DNA of 64,000 bases from Streptomyces sp. GS7 (GTDB lineage Bacteria > Actinomycetota > Actinomycetes > Streptomycetales > Streptomycetaceae). The notes under the pieces were generated by a model, which worked only from the letters and a program-made list of their open reading frames with translations, was not told the origin of the DNA and searched no databases. Location: the NCBI RefSeq assembly GCF_009834125.1, contig NZ_CP047146.1, positions 8,896,501-8,960,500 of the forward strand, read 5' to 3'. Of the stretch, positions 24,318 through 31,882 are shown in pieces. The translations under genes and the position numbers were made by a program. Positions within the stretch are counted from its first letter, which is position 1. Every line of letters begins with the position of its first letter.

Positions 24318-24635
24318 TCACCAGATCCGGTCGAAGTCGATGTCACGGTTGCCGACCCTGTCACCCTGGTCGATGACCGTGACGCCGGAACCGTTCACGC
24401 TGGCGGTGTTGTTCCGGTTGGACGCCCCGGGACCGTTGGCCACCTGCTGACCGGTCGTGGAGTTGCCGTCGTTGTCGTGACCGACACCGGTCCCCACCTG
24501 GTTCGTGACGGCCGCGCTCGACCCGTTGTTCGCAAAGCCACCGTTGTCGGCCTGCGCCACACCGGTGCAGAGCGCGGCAGCGAAAGGCAACGCGAGGGCG
24601 ACAGCGATGACACGGGCGGTACGGGTGCTTGCCAT
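24318..24635 (-). CDS. Small secreted Asn/Gly-rich protein
   Basis: ATG 24635 follows GGGAGGAAGAGAC. The 105-residue product has a Sec signal peptide (MASTRTARVIAVALALPFAA, cleaved after VAQA) and a mature part of about 75 residues rich in Asn, Gly and Val. It contains NGGFANNGSSAAVTNQVGTG, GNSTTGQQVANGPG and VTVIDQGDRVGN. There is no chaplin signature and no cysteine in the mature part. The pattern of alternating Val/Asn/Gln and Gly resembles curli- or rodlin-like beta-rich surface proteins, but I do not recognise a named family. Secreted localisation is well supported; the function is unknown. Confidence 0.75.
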   Translation of the reverse strand: MASTRTARVIAVALALPFAAALCTGVAQADNGGFANNGSSAAVTNQVGTGVGHDNDGNSTTGQQVANGPGASNRNNTASVNGSGVTVIDQGDRVGNRDIDFDRIW

Positions 24636-25132
24636 GTCTCTTCCTCCCAAGGAACGCAATCTCTGGCTCTGAACTGCTGCTTCGAACTGCCACTTCACTG
24701 CTGCGTCCGAACTACCGCTCCTGGTGACGGGATCCGGCCGCCGGACCGTGCACCGGAACCCGGATCCAGCCTCCCGGATCCCGCCCCGAACACGAACCAC
24801 GGCCGACCCCTGTAGCCCGAACTCCGTTTGCGCACCGGGTAGTTGGCCGACCACCGCGGCACCTGCCTCGACGTCGCGACCTCAGAATTGCCCACCGAAT
24901 CCCCGGCGAACCCACCGGCAACGGGCGATTCCCTCGCAAGCATGAGGAACCCCGGGTAAACCCCGACGCCCCCACTTACACCCTCTGGATGCCCCCACGA
25001 CCCACTACCGGCCGCCCACCCCAAGGGAACAGCACGCCCCCGGCTCCCCGACCCCCGGCGCACTCCCCGATCACCTCGCACGCCCTCCGATTCCCCCTTC
25101 CCTTCATCGAACATTCGTACGAAAATGGATCT
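24636..25132. other. Divergent intergenic region
   Basis: No gene is supported. At 24670-24715 the element CGAACTRCC/GAACTGC occurs several times (GAACTGCTGCTTCGAACTGCC and beyond), possibly a regulatory repeat for the secreted-protein gene. AT-rich bases at 25110-25130 probably belong to the promoter of the prim-pol gene. Confidence 0.45.
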
Positions 25133-26122
25133 ATGGCCATGCCCCGACGCCATACCGCACCGAGCACCGGAACACCGGCCGCGGCCGAGGTCCCGGAAGA
25201 CCTCCCCGCCGACCTCGGCCCCTCCCCTGGTGACACCCCCGCCCCTGGGTCGGCGGACGCACACCACACCGCCCTCGCGCACGCCCTCATGGCCGCCGAG
25301 CGCGGCTACGCCGTCATCCCCCTGACCCGCACCAAGCTCCCCGCCATCCGGTCCCCGCACCGCGACGGCCACGACCGGCCCGGCACCCCGCCCTGCCGCG
25401 GCGCCTGCGGCCGGCTCGGGCACGGCGTGCACGACGCGAGCATTGATCCGCTCACCGTCCGCCGCATGTTCGCCGCCGCCCCCTGGGCGACCGGCTACGG
25501 CATCGCCTGCGGCCGGCCCCCGCACCACCTCATCGGCGTCGACCTCGACACCAAGAACGGCGCCGACGGCCTCACCGCCCTCCATTTCGTCGCCGAGGCG
25601 CACGCCTTCCCGCTCCCGCCGACCGTCACCGTCCTCACCCCGAGCGGCGGCCGGCACCTCTGGTTCACCGGCCCGCCGGTGCCGCCCGTCGGCAACTCCG
25701 CCGGGCGGCTCGCCCCCGGCATCGACATCCGCGGCACCGGCGGCTACCTGGTCGGGCCCGGCTCGCTGACCACCCGCGGGCGGTATGTGCTCGCGCCGGG
25801 GACACCGCGCCGCCCCGCCCCCGTACCGCGGGCGCTGCTCGCCCTGCTCACGCCCCCGCCCGGCGCCACCCGCCGCACACCCCCGCGCTCCGGCCCGTAC
25901 GCGGACCCCGGCTCCGGCCCGCAGCAGGCCGCCGCCCTCGTACGCTTCGTCCGCGCCTCCCCCCGGGGGCAGCGCAACGCCCGCCTCTTCTGGGCCGCCT
26001 GCCGCGCCTGGGAGTCCGGACTCGGCCCCGAACTCGCCGAACGGCTGCTCGCGGCGGCCCGTCACACCGGACTGCCGGACGACGAGGCCCGCGCAACCCT
26101 CGCGTCGGCGGCACGGCACTAG
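25133..26122 (+). CDS. Bifunctional DNA primase/polymerase N-terminal domain protein
   Basis: I chose ATG 25133 (MAMPRRHT); ATG 25139 is possible and no strong ribosome-binding site precedes either, so it may be leaderless. The 329 residues hold an archaeo-eukaryotic primase fold. GYAVIPLTRTKLPAI is the N-terminal strand region, IGVDLDTKNG holds the DxD metal site, and SGGRHLWFTGP holds the His. The C-terminal helical part ends ARATLASAARH. A helicase domain is absent, so the protein is a stand-alone prim-pol of the type common on streptomycete chromosomes. Its activity may be in repair or damage tolerance, or it may derive from a mobile element. Confidence 0.85.
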   Translation: MAMPRRHTAPSTGTPAAAEVPEDLPADLGPSPGDTPAPGSADAHHTALAHALMAAERGYAVIPLTRTKLPAIRSPHRDGHDRPGTPPCRGACGRLGHGVHDASIDPLTVRRMFAAAPWATGYGIACGRPPHHLIGVDLDTKNGADGLTALHFVAEAHAFPLPPTVTVLTPSGGRHLWFTGPPVPPVGNSAGRLAPGIDIRGTGGYLVGPGSLTTRGRYVLAPGTPRRPAPVPRALLALLTPPPGATRRTPPRSGPYADPGSGPQQAAALVRFVRASPRGQRNARLFWAACRAWESGLGPELAERLLAAARHTGLPDDEARATLASAARH

Positions 26123-26174
26123 GTGTGCTGTCCGGGGACGTCAGCGATGTGCGTGCGCTCTCCGCCCTACGGCC

Positions 26175-26939
26175 CTACGCCGCCGGCTTCCGCGCCTCGA
26201 TCAGAAACCGCGTCGTATGCGCCACGAAGGCGCCCTCGCGCCGGATCAGGGCGTCCAACTCCCGCAGCCGGTCGCGGTAGTGGTCGACCGCGAAGCCCGG
26301 CACCATCCACACCACCTTCCGCAGGAAATACACGACCGCCCCGATGTCGAAGAACTCGGTCCGCAGCGACTCCGCCCGCACATCGACCACGTCCAGCCCC
26401 GCCGCCCGTGCATCCCGTCGCGCACTGTCGGGGTGACGGGCCCGGCGCACCTCTTCCGGCTGCGGCCCCAGGAAGTACTCCACCAGCTCGAACACGCTGG
26501 CCGGGCCGACCTGTTGGGAGAAGTACGTACCGCCCGGCCGCAGCACTCGGGCGATCTCGTCCCACCACACGGTCACCGGATGGCGGCTGGCCACCAGATC
26601 GAACGCCGCGTCCCCGAACGGCAGCGGCGGCTCGTCCTCATCGGCCACCACCACCGCGCCCAGCGGATGCAGCAAGGCCGTCGCCCTGGCGATATTCGGC
26701 GGCCAGGACTCCGTGGCCGCCATCACCCGCGGGAACGCGCCCGCCCCGGCGAGCACCTCCCCGCCCCCGGTCTGGATGTCGAGCGCGGCGGACGCCCGCG
26801 CCAGCCGCTCCCCGAGCTGCCGCTGATAACCCCACGAAGGCCGCTGCTCCGTGGCCCGCCCGGCCAGCCAGGAAAAGTCCCAGCCCGCCACCGAGACCGC
26901 GTCGGCCTCCGCCACCAATTCCTCGAACGATCGCGCCAT
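26175..26939 (-). CDS. Class I SAM-dependent methyltransferase
   Basis: The 254-residue protein starts at ATG 26939 (MARSFEELVAEADAVSVAGW). The SAM-binding motif region LDIQTGGGEVLAGAG is motif I, AFDLVASRHPVTVWWDEIA is motif II/III, and VLRPGGTYFSQQVGP is the post-motif strand. Such methyltransferases act on small molecules or tRNA, and nothing local indicates the substrate. It is encoded just downstream of the GNAT gene on the same strand with an 80-bp gap, so the two may be co-transcribed. Confidence 0.85.
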   Translation of the reverse strand: MARSFEELVAEADAVSVAGWDFSWLAGRATEQRPSWGYQRQLGERLARASAALDIQTGGGEVLAGAGAFPRVMAATESWPPNIARATALLHPLGAVVVADEDEPPLPFGDAAFDLVASRHPVTVWWDEIARVLRPGGTYFSQQVGPASVFELVEYFLGPQPEEVRRARHPDSARRDARAAGLDVVDVRAESLRTEFFDIGAVVYFLRKVVWMVPGFAVDHYRDRLRELDALIRREGAFVAHTTRFLIEARKPAA

Positions 26940-27019
26940 ACCCGTACGATCCCCCGCAGAACGACCCCACCGCCAGCGAATTGCGCGGCGCGCGTTCCGG
27001 TCGGGACATCAGCCGCCGC

Positions 27020-27586
27020 TCAGGCCGACTCCACCGAAGGCTCCGGCTCCCCTCGGAACTCCGGCTCCCCCGAGAACTCCGGTTCCACCGGGAGTGAAAG
27101 CTCCGGCCGGTCCCAGGCCACCGCCGGCGGATACGCCGGCACCGTCCCGATACGCCGCGCCCCCACACTCCGGTAGAAGCCCTCGGCCGGCGGATGCGAA
27201 ACGATCCGCACCCGGCCGGCACCGGCCCGCCGCGCCTCGCCCCGCAGATGCTCGATCAGCAGCCGGCCGATTCCCAGCCCCTGCGCCCGGTCCGCCACGA
27301 ACAGCAGATCCAGCTCCGCGGGCCCGACCGGATCCACCATCAGCGCATAGAAACCGAGCACCTCGCCGTCGCCGCGCTCGCCCCCGGCAGCCACGAAGAC
27401 CCGGTGCGCGGAGATGTAGTCGGGCCCCACCCGATACCCGTCCACCATTGCCGCATAAGGCCCCTCGTACGCCCCCGACGTACGCACCATCCGCGTCAGC
27501 CGCCCGGCGTCCCGCTCCTCGGCCCGCCGTATGACGACGGCGCCGCCCCGGGCCCCGCCCCGTATCCCGGACCTCCGCGTACCCAT
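27020..27586 (-). CDS. GNAT-family N-acetyltransferase
   Basis: ATG 27586 is 8 bases after GGGAAG. The 188-residue protein has the GNAT fold. VIRRAEERDAGRLTRM is the first strand-helix. LDLLFVADRAQGLGIGRLLI contains the acetyl-CoA pyrophosphate loop (QGLGIG), and RVRIVSHPPAEGFYRSVGAR is the final strand-helix. The C-terminus carries an odd acidic repeat, EPEFSGEPEFRGEPEPSVES. The substrate is unknown. A longer upstream frame lacks a better start. Confidence 0.85.
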   Translation of the reverse strand: MGTRRSGIRGGARGGAVVIRRAEERDAGRLTRMVRTSGAYEGPYAAMVDGYRVGPDYISAHRVFVAAGGERGDGEVLGFYALMVDPVGPAELDLLFVADRAQGLGIGRLLIEHLRGEARRAGAGRVRIVSHPPAEGFYRSVGARRIGTVPAYPPAVAWDRPELSLPVEPEFSGEPEFRGEPEPSVESA

Positions 27587-27920
27587 TGCCAGCACTTCCC
27601 GTCCTGTGCACCACATCGTCGGCGCAGCGCCTTCCGCCGCCCGACCGCCCGCCCCGTACCTCACCCCGGGCGCTGCCGTTCCCCCACGGTATCGCCCGGC
27701 AATTCCCGCACCACGCCGAGATCCCGGGGGCAGCGAACCCGGGGAGCAGCGACCACGTAGAGAGGGGAGAGAGGCAGGAAACCCAGAGAAGGAAGAGCGA
27801 CAGGGAGCCCGGAGAAGAAGGGAGGGGCAGAGAACCCCGGAGCGAACCCCGCCGCCACACGCGCACCCGCCCACCCGCCACCCTCCCGAGATTCGAACGG
27901 GTGAGCGGTATCCTTCGATC
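27587..27920. other. Intergenic region with polypurine tract
   Basis: No gene is seen. Positions about 27755-27850 form a purine-rich plus-strand tract (GAGAGGGGAGAGAGG and similar). TATCCT at 27909-27914 is a plausible -10, placed so that transcription of the next gene would begin at or close to its GTG at 27921. Confidence 0.5.
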
Positions 27921-28292
27921 GTGGCTGACAAGCAGAAGACCCATGACTTCCCCCAGGACCTGCGGGAAGCCCAGTTGGAGCTGCACCAGGTCCAGGCCGC
28001 GCTCGCCGCCCTCTACAAGCGGCTGCCGTGGTCGGTCGTACCGCTGCCCGGCTGGACCCACACCAAGGACAACGGTCGTTTCCACGAGACCGAGCGAGCC
28101 GATTCCCCCGGCTGGAACGACGAGGAGCGGGCCGAGGTCGACGCGCTGCGCGCCCGCCAACTCGACCTGTCGGAACGCGTGGTCACCCACGACTTCTGGA
28201 CCACCTGCGACGACGCCCCCAACGCCCGCGCCGCCCTCAAGCACCTCCACGACGCCGACGCGCCCGCACCCCAGGAGCAGCAGGGGCAGTAG
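27921..28292 (+). CDS. Conserved hypothetical soluble protein
   Basis: GTG 27921 starts a 123-residue product, VADKQKTHDFPQDLREAQL, that is hydrophilic and helical. It contains KRLPWSVVPLPGWTHTKDNG, SPGWNDEERAEVDALRARQL and VVTHDFWTTC. I have seen this type in many Streptomyces genomes without an assigned function. A TATCCT -10-like hexamer six bases upstream suggests a leaderless transcript. After the stop is a short CAGTAGAAG repeat, followed by a small membrane protein gene. Confidence 0.7.
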   Translation: MADKQKTHDFPQDLREAQLELHQVQAALAALYKRLPWSVVPLPGWTHTKDNGRFHETERADSPGWNDEERAEVDALRARQLDLSERVVTHDFWTTCDDAPNARAALKHLHDADAPAPQEQQGQ

Positions 28293-28334
28293 AAGCAGTA
28301 GAAGCAGTAGGGCAGCAGGAACAGGGCACCCTTC

Positions 28335-28526
28335 GTGGCATTCGTCATCCTGCGCACCGAGTCCGCAGTGCGAGTCGGCTGGATTCCGTACTTCGTCGGC
28401 TGGGTGCCCTCGCTCTGCATGGCGGCATGGTGCGCGGTGCGACGCAGGTCGCCTGGTGCCGGAGGGGGCTTCGCCTTCGCCCTCCTCGCGCTCTTCGGGC
28501 TGCTGTCCTGGTTGGCTCATGGATGA
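28335..28526 (+). CDS. Small two-helix membrane protein
   Basis: The 63-residue product from GTG 28335 has two hydrophobic segments (GWIPYFVGWVPSLCMAAWCA, FAFALLALFGLLSWLA) separated by RRRSPGAGG. Its stop overlaps the ATG of the broken ABC ATPase gene, so it was probably an operon partner. No family is recognised. No strong ribosome-binding site is visible. Confidence 0.5.
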   Translation: MAFVILRTESAVRVGWIPYFVGWVPSLCMAAWCAVRRRSPGAGGGFAFALLALFGLLSWLAHG

Positions 28527-29434
28527 GGCGAACCACGGGCCCGCGTTGCTTCGTGCGCGCGATCTGACCAAGGACTTCCGGGGCCGTCGCGTGCTCTCCG
28601 GAGTCTCCCTGGAACTGCTCCCGGGCACGGTGACCGGCTTTCTGGGTGCGAACGGGGCGGGTAGGACCACGGCCATCCGCATGATGCTCGGGTTGTCGCC
28701 GGGGCCGGTGAAACCCTCTTCATGGGGCGGCCGTTGGCCGCTTGGCGCGGCCCCGCGCGGGTTGTCGGAGCGGCCCTGGGGGGAGTTTCCGGACATCCCA
28801 GACACGCGGTGCGGGCGCATCTTCGCAGGTGGCTGCTGGCATCGGCGTTCCGGACGGGCGGGTGGACGAGGTGCTGGAGCGGGTCGGGATGCGGGACGCG
28901 GGAACACTGCTTCTCGGGCGGCTGTCGCTGGGAACGGCACAGCGCATCGGCATCGCACAGGCACTGCTCGGAGACCCGCGCATGCTGATCCTCGGCGAAC
29001 CCGCCAACGGACTCGACCCGCACTCCGTTCACTGGCTCCGGAACCTTCTCCGCACATTCGCCGGCGAGGGGCGGGCTGTGCTCCTGTCCAGTCATCAGCT
29101 TGCGGAACCGGGTCAGCTGGTCGACGGCCTCGTCGTACTTGCCCGCGGACAAGTGGTGGCCAGAAAAGCCATCGGGGATCTTGCCGGTACCGTTCACGAC
29201 AGGGTCACGCTCCAAAGTCCGGCCCTTGAACGTCTACGACCCCTGGTGGAAGAAAAGGGTGGCGTGCTCCACGTCGCCTCGGAGGGGAATGCGAGCGTCA
29301 TCGGACTGACCCGGTTCCCGGTCGGGGATCTCGCGGCTGAACACTCCGTCCCCCTCCACTGGCTGGTGGCGGATCCGCCCTCGCTGGAGGATTTCTATCT
29401 GTCCGTCGCCGAGCAGGAGTTCAAGGCGCAATGA
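28519..29434 (+). pseudogene. ABC transporter ATP-binding protein, two frameshifts
   Basis: ATG 28519 starts MDEANHGPALLRARDLTKDF and continues through a Walker A of GANGAGRTT, where the catalytic Lys is Arg. Near 28693-28700 the reading shifts to a second frame (ETLFMGRPLAAWRGPARVVG). Near 28830 it shifts to a third frame, which carries the remainder: degenerate signature LSLGTAQR, Walker B-like MLILGEPANGLDP, H-loop LLSSHQLAE, and the tail to 29434. No permease gene follows. Frameshifts plus the lost Walker Lys point to real decay rather than sequencing error. Confidence 0.8.
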
Positions 29435-29920
29435 GGACCGACGAGTCCGCCGGTACAGCCGACGTCCGGGAACCCGCAGTCCCGGAAACCAGATACCTGG
29501 TGTCGGCGACGTATCGAGTTGGCTCCCGTTCGCGGCAGCTCGGGCTGCGATGAGCGGCACTGCGGGCGTCGACGGTTTCACCATGGCGTTGATCGGAAGC
29601 GATCTGACACCCGGAGTCGCCCTGGGGTGTTCGGGGCGTACGCCGCCGCCGTCGCGTGGTGCGGGTGGCTGGTGTACCGGCGCCGAGAGGCCCCGTGAAG
29701 CACCTGCCGTTCCAGCCCACTTGACGGCAACACTGACGGCGACGGCGACGGCGACGGTGACGGTGACGGCGACGACGGCAACGGCCCCCGACCAGCCGTT
29801 CCCTGGTCAGGGGCCTTTTCGCTGCGCTGAACCGCGGAGCCTGTGGGACGGGAACCCACGATGGCGTTACCGCCACGAGAGGTTGCGGGAGGAGGGAGGT
29901 CCCCCGGGGCGGTATCGCAT
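29435..29920. other. Spacer with hexanucleotide repeats
   Basis: No gene is supported. Positions about 29722-29786 repeat GACGGC/GACGGT. The region 29784-29880 is a decayed copy of the tRNA-Ser(TGA) 3' half and terminator, listed separately. Confidence 0.6.
29784..29880 (-). repeat. Decayed partial copy of tRNA-Ser(TGA) 3' half with its terminator
   Basis: The segment aligns at roughly 80 percent with 31704-31799. It retains the terminator hairpin (CCCCGACCAG...CTGGTCAGGGG), the spacer TTTCGCTGC, the acceptor strand GGAG.CT, the T-arm GTGGGA...ACCCAC and part of the variable arm, but no anticodon arm. The T-loop is disrupted, so it is not a functional tRNA. It may be an old attachment site or a segmental duplication. 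Confidence 0.7.
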
Positions 29921-31096
29921 CTAGCGGGCGAACAGATCCCGTAGCGAGCCGGAGGTGCGGGGCGAGCAGGTGTTCTCCAGGCAGCCGAGGTGCCACATGT
30001 GCTCAAGCGTGGCGAGCACGGTGTAGTGGTCGGCGGGAACGTTGGAGTCCTTGTGCGGGCCGCCGTGGGAGTTGATCACGATCAGCGGCGCGTCCCCGCC
30101 GCCGAGCACGGCACCCTTCGCCCCCACCGGGCTGCCCGGCCCTCCGGAGTAGCCGGAGTAGTCGTTCTCGTCCCAGTTGATGACGATGCTGGAGTTACTC
30201 GACTTCCACGTGGGGGAGTTCATGATCTTGGTGACCGTGTCGCGGAGGAACCGGTCACCGAGCCGGATCGCCCCATGGTCGAGGCCGGAACTGGGGGTGC
30301 CGCAGTCAGGGAGGCCGACGATCGCCGCGGCGCTCGGGGATATCCCGTGCATGTCGTGGCACTGGTCGGGGCTGATCCAGGAGAAGTCCGGAACCGTGCC
30401 CGAGGCCAGGTCCGCGTCGAAGTTCTTCTCCAACGGCACGACCCGCTTCAGCCGGGGGTTGCCCGGAGAGTTGACGTCCGAGAAGTACATGAACGGGTTG
30501 TGCTTCTGCGCGTACAGCTTCACCGTGGTGCCGTTGACGTTGCCCGGCGCGTACTCGCCCTCGAAGCCCGCCTGCGGCATGGACTGCATGTACGCCTTCC
30601 ACGTCCGCCCCTTCGCCTCCAGCTGGTCGACGAGGTTGCGGCCGGAGAACATGTGCGGCGTCTTGCTCGCGCTGGCCACCTGGGCGGGCGTCAGCGAAGC
30701 GGTGTCGGTCGCGTCGCCCGAACCCGGGACGAACTCCTCCGGGGAACAGGTCACCGCCGCTCCCGCCTTGCAGTCGTCCCAGATGCCCTGGAACGACCCG
30801 GAGAAGGCGGACAGGTAGTTGGGCAGGCTGGGGTGGGTGACCCCATGAAAGTTCGACGCAGTGTTGTATTTATTGGCGAGCTGGTTGATATAGGGCGCAT
30901 CGGCGTTATTGCCGATGATCTGGGACTTCCCGTGATTCTCCATCATGATGTAGAAGACGTGCTGTGGCACGCTCTCACCCTGCCGCGGCTCAGCGGGCGA
31001 CGCGGCGGCCACCCCCATGAAGGCGCCCCCCATCACCAGCGCCGCCGCGGCAGCACCCGCCGTGGTCTGCTTCCAACCGAAGGCCGTCTTGCGCAT
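29921..31096 (-). CDS. Secreted phosphoesterase (PF04185, acid phosphatase/phospholipase C-like)
   Basis: ATG 31096 with GGAG upstream was chosen over the longer open frame because a clean signal peptide follows: MRKTAFGWKQTTAGAAAAAL, then a hydrophobic core and ASPAEP. The 391-residue product has the family core VFYIMMENHGKSQIIGN, GVTHPSLPNYLSAFSG, PDFSWISPDQCHDMHG and IVINWDENDYSGYSGG, with metal-ligand Glu, Asn, Asp and His in the expected places. LGGGDAPLIVINSHGGP and DHYTVLATLEHMWHLGCL close the domain. It is likely an extracellular phosphate-scavenging phosphomonoesterase. It lies between tRNA-Ser(TGA) and the decayed copy of that tRNA. No PHO box is obvious upstream. Confidence 0.87.
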   Translation of the reverse strand: MRKTAFGWKQTTAGAAAAALVMGGAFMGVAAASPAEPRQGESVPQHVFYIMMENHGKSQIIGNNADAPYINQLANKYNTASNFHGVTHPSLPNYLSAFSGSFQGIWDDCKAGAAVTCSPEEFVPGSGDATDTASLTPAQVASASKTPHMFSGRNLVDQLEAKGRTWKAYMQSMPQAGFEGEYAPGNVNGTTVKLYAQKHNPFMYFSDVNSPGNPRLKRVVPLEKNFDADLASGTVPDFSWISPDQCHDMHGISPSAAAIVGLPDCGTPSSGLDHGAIRLGDRFLRDTVTKIMNSPTWKSSNSSIVINWDENDYSGYSGGPGSPVGAKGAVLGGGDAPLIVINSHGGPHKDSNVPADHYTVLATLEHMWHLGCLENTCSPRTSGSLRDLFAR

Positions 31097-31702
31097 GCTC
31101 CACACTCCAGTCGCCGAACGTTGTCGGCAGGCAGATTGGCAGCACGCGCCGAACCGTTCGAGACACGCCCCGTGAACACTGGGCGAAGCACACACGAACA
31201 GGGTCCGAAACCAGTGGACACGTCGCTGGGCCGGCGCGTCTGCCCCGGGGGCGCCGCAGCCGGCCCCGCCGACCGCCCTGACACGCCAGTGCGCCGACTC
31301 ACCCGATGACCGGTCCGGGTGATGGACCGTCAAGAAGCCCACCGCCTCACCGCGCTGAGATGTCAGAGGGACCCGCGAATCTCATCCGCCGATTCAACTC
31401 GGAGTCTGCTTCCCTCAGTTGCCTGACTTCCTCGCGTTCGACGTGCTCAACCGGTCACCCGCTCACCCCTGTCGGCCAGTTGCGAGCGGTAGACGCCCGC
31501 AACCGGCCGACCGCTGTCACGGCGCGACATCCCCACCCTGGCGCGGCTCGAACACGGCTGGTCCCCTCCACAACGGGCCGGAACCGTGGAGCCGCAGTCC
31601 CGACCGGCGCAGGGCGTGAGAGGCCCACAACCGCACGAAGGAAACGACACAAAGGTGACCCCGCCAGGCGCGCACCCGGCGGTTTGACCGCCAAAAAACG
31701 AA
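31097..31702. other. Intergenic region without a supported gene
   Basis: Frames across this 600-bp stretch have shadow-like composition and no ribosome-binding site. It must hold the promoter of the phosphoesterase. CCGCCAAAAAACGAAG just before 31703 is the AT-rich flank of the tRNA terminator. Confidence 0.5.
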
Positions 31703-31733
31703 GGCCCCTGACCGATCTTCCTGGTCAGGGGCC
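31703..31733 (-). terminator. Hairpin terminator downstream of tRNA-Ser(TGA)
   Basis: GGCCCCTGACC and GGTCAGGGGCC form an 11-bp stem with a 9-base loop. On the minus strand it is followed by TTCGTTTTTTGG, a good T-run. Confidence 0.9.
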
Positions 31734-31752
31734 GTTTCGCTGCACTGAGCTG

Positions 31753-31839
31753 CGGAGGCTGTGGGATTTGAACCCACGGTGACGTTGCCGCCACGACAGT
31801 TTTCAAGACTGTTCCCTTAGGCCGCTCGGGCAAGCCTCC
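31753..31839 (-). tRNA. tRNA-Ser (anticodon TGA)
   Basis: Acceptor GGAGGCT pairs with AGCCTCC, discriminator G. Anticodon loop CTTGAAA gives TGA for UCA codons. There is a long variable arm and T-arm GTGGGTTCAAATCCCAC. The length is 87 nt and CCA is not encoded. Confidence 0.95.
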
Positions 31840-31882
31840 CCGCGGCACCGGAGTGCGGTGTCGCGGGGTTCAGACTAGCGCG

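Noticed and set aside
29784..29880. A functional fourth tRNA gene
   Set aside because: Anticodon and D arms are absent and the T-loop is altered; only a 3' half and terminator remain.
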